From assembly GCA_945787445.1 (NCBI GenBank), contig CALZHT010000045.1, positions 23,063 to 73,172 on the forward strand: a stretch of 50,110 nucleotides of DNA, read 5' to 3'. Made by a program: the position numbers and the translations under genes. The stretch is from an uncultured Desulfobulbaceae bacterium. GTDB taxonomy: Bacteria; Desulfobacterota; Desulfobulbia; Desulfobulbales; CALZHT01. Under the pieces are notes generated by a model. It had not been told where the DNA came from. It did not search any database and worked only from the letters and a program-made list of their open reading frames with translations. Shown in pieces: positions 49,591 to 50,110 of the stretch (the first letter of the stretch is position 1; every line of letters begins with the position of its first letter).

Positions 49591-50100
49591 TTATCTGGAA
49601 TACTGCACAGTTAATTGCGCTGAATCGATTCTGTGCCGGTGCAGGTAGAATCCCACCATGGCAGCCGAGGCGTCAGTATCAAGAGGCAGTTTGTCCACAT
49701 TCAAGGCATGGAGGGTAAACTGGTAGCGATGCGGTTTGTCTCCTTCCGGCGGGCAAGCGCCGCCATATCCGGGTTTTCCATAATCAGTCCTGCTTTGCGT
49801 GCTGCCAGCCGGTGCCAAGTTGGTGGAAATATCACCAGCATTTTCTTTTAGTTCGGTGACATCCGCCGGGATATTGAAAATCACCCAGTGCCACCAGCCG
49901 CTGCCGGTTGGGGCATCAGGATCATAAACAGTCAGGGCAAAACTTTTGGTATTTTGCGGCATGCCCTGCCACTCCAGGGCAGGAGAAATGTTTTTCCCTG
50001 TACATCCGAACCCTGAAAATAGTTGTTCCTCTGCCATTCTTCCTCCCGGTTTCATATGGGGACTTCTCAGGGAGAACTCTCCTGCTACGGATATTTGCAC
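49591..50100 (-). CDS. YbhB/YbcL-type PEBP (Raf kinase inhibitor-like) protein
   Basis: About 169 residues. The PEBP core reads FGCTGKNISPALEW, ALTVYDPDAPTGSGWWHWVIFNIP and GKPGYGGACPPEGDKPHRYQFTLHAL, with the DPDAP and GxxPPxGxxxHRY ligand pocket. Function in bacteria is unclear. A GTG at 50100 would give a complete protein starting MQISVAGEFSLRSPH, but the frame stays open to the window edge, so an N-terminal extension cannot be excluded. Confidence 0.85.
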   Translation of the reverse strand: MQISVAGEFSLRSPHMKPGGRMAEEQLFSGFGCTGKNISPALEWQGMPQNTKSFALTVYDPDAPTGSGWWHWVIFNIPADVTELKENAGDISTNLAPAGSTQSRTDYGKPGYGGACPPEGDKPHRYQFTLHALNVDKLPLDTDASAAMVGFYLHRHRIDSAQLTVQYSR

Positions 50101-50110
50101 GAAAATAACG

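Overview
The window looks like chromosomal DNA of a Gram-negative, probably anaerobic member of the Desulfobacterota (former Deltaproteobacteria). The evidence is MsbA and LpxD (lipid A), an IscA/HesB-like protein with an in-frame UGA and a SECIS-like hairpin, a complete AMMECR1/Memo/radical-SAM locus, a sigma-54 activator with a textbook -24/-12 promoter, and small inverted-repeat elements between genes. The taxonomic placement is an inference. No rRNA is present; one tRNA-Leu(UAA) is.

Layout. 0-3 kb (-): methyltransferase and MsbA. 3.6-6.8 kb (+): a compact mraZ-ftsA-ftsZ cluster without mur genes. 6.8-8.4 kb: two toxin-antitoxin pairs (MazF type, VapBC type). 8.8-10.5 kb: two group II intron tail remnants, a truncated lipoprotein gene and a 66-bp tRNA-Leu 3' fragment. 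The same 66 bp recurs inside the intact tRNA-Leu at 17.75 kb, so 9.9-17.8 kb reads as a 7.8-kb tRNA-targeted island that has no recognisable integrase. Inside it, a GAF/sigma-54 activator faces a seven-gene operon of unknown pathway. The intergenic region has a sigma-54 promoter and three near-identical TTACC/GGTAA-type sites, and an integron attC-like site lies near the operon's distal end.

18-23 kb (-): fused Memo-AMMECR1, a membrane spermidine-synthase-like protein and a radical SAM protein with a Tat-like leader, suggesting an envelope-facing version of the system. 23-26 kb: a secreted multi-domain protein and the HesB-like selenoprotein, which ordinary ORF calling misses. 26-34 kb: phosphofructokinase, then UvrD helicase-FolC-HNH on the other strand, then a large MscS-type channel.

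34.5-41.7 kb is an accessory block resembling a defence island. Patatin phospholipase, a PGDYG-like protein and a TIR/deoxyribosyltransferase-like TPR protein run on +, with a decayed tandem copy of the last gene. A convergent pair, a TIR-domain protein and an unrecognised 440-residue protein, runs on -. These are the best candidates for undescribed systems.

41.7-50 kb (-): an SsuABC/TauABC-like ABC importer, a broken metallo-beta-lactamase-fold gene, LpxD, a kynureninase-like PLP enzyme, a VOC protein and a YbhB/PEBP protein, interspersed with inverted-repeat elements. Of these, 54-204 and 27375-27525 are two copies of one 151-bp family.
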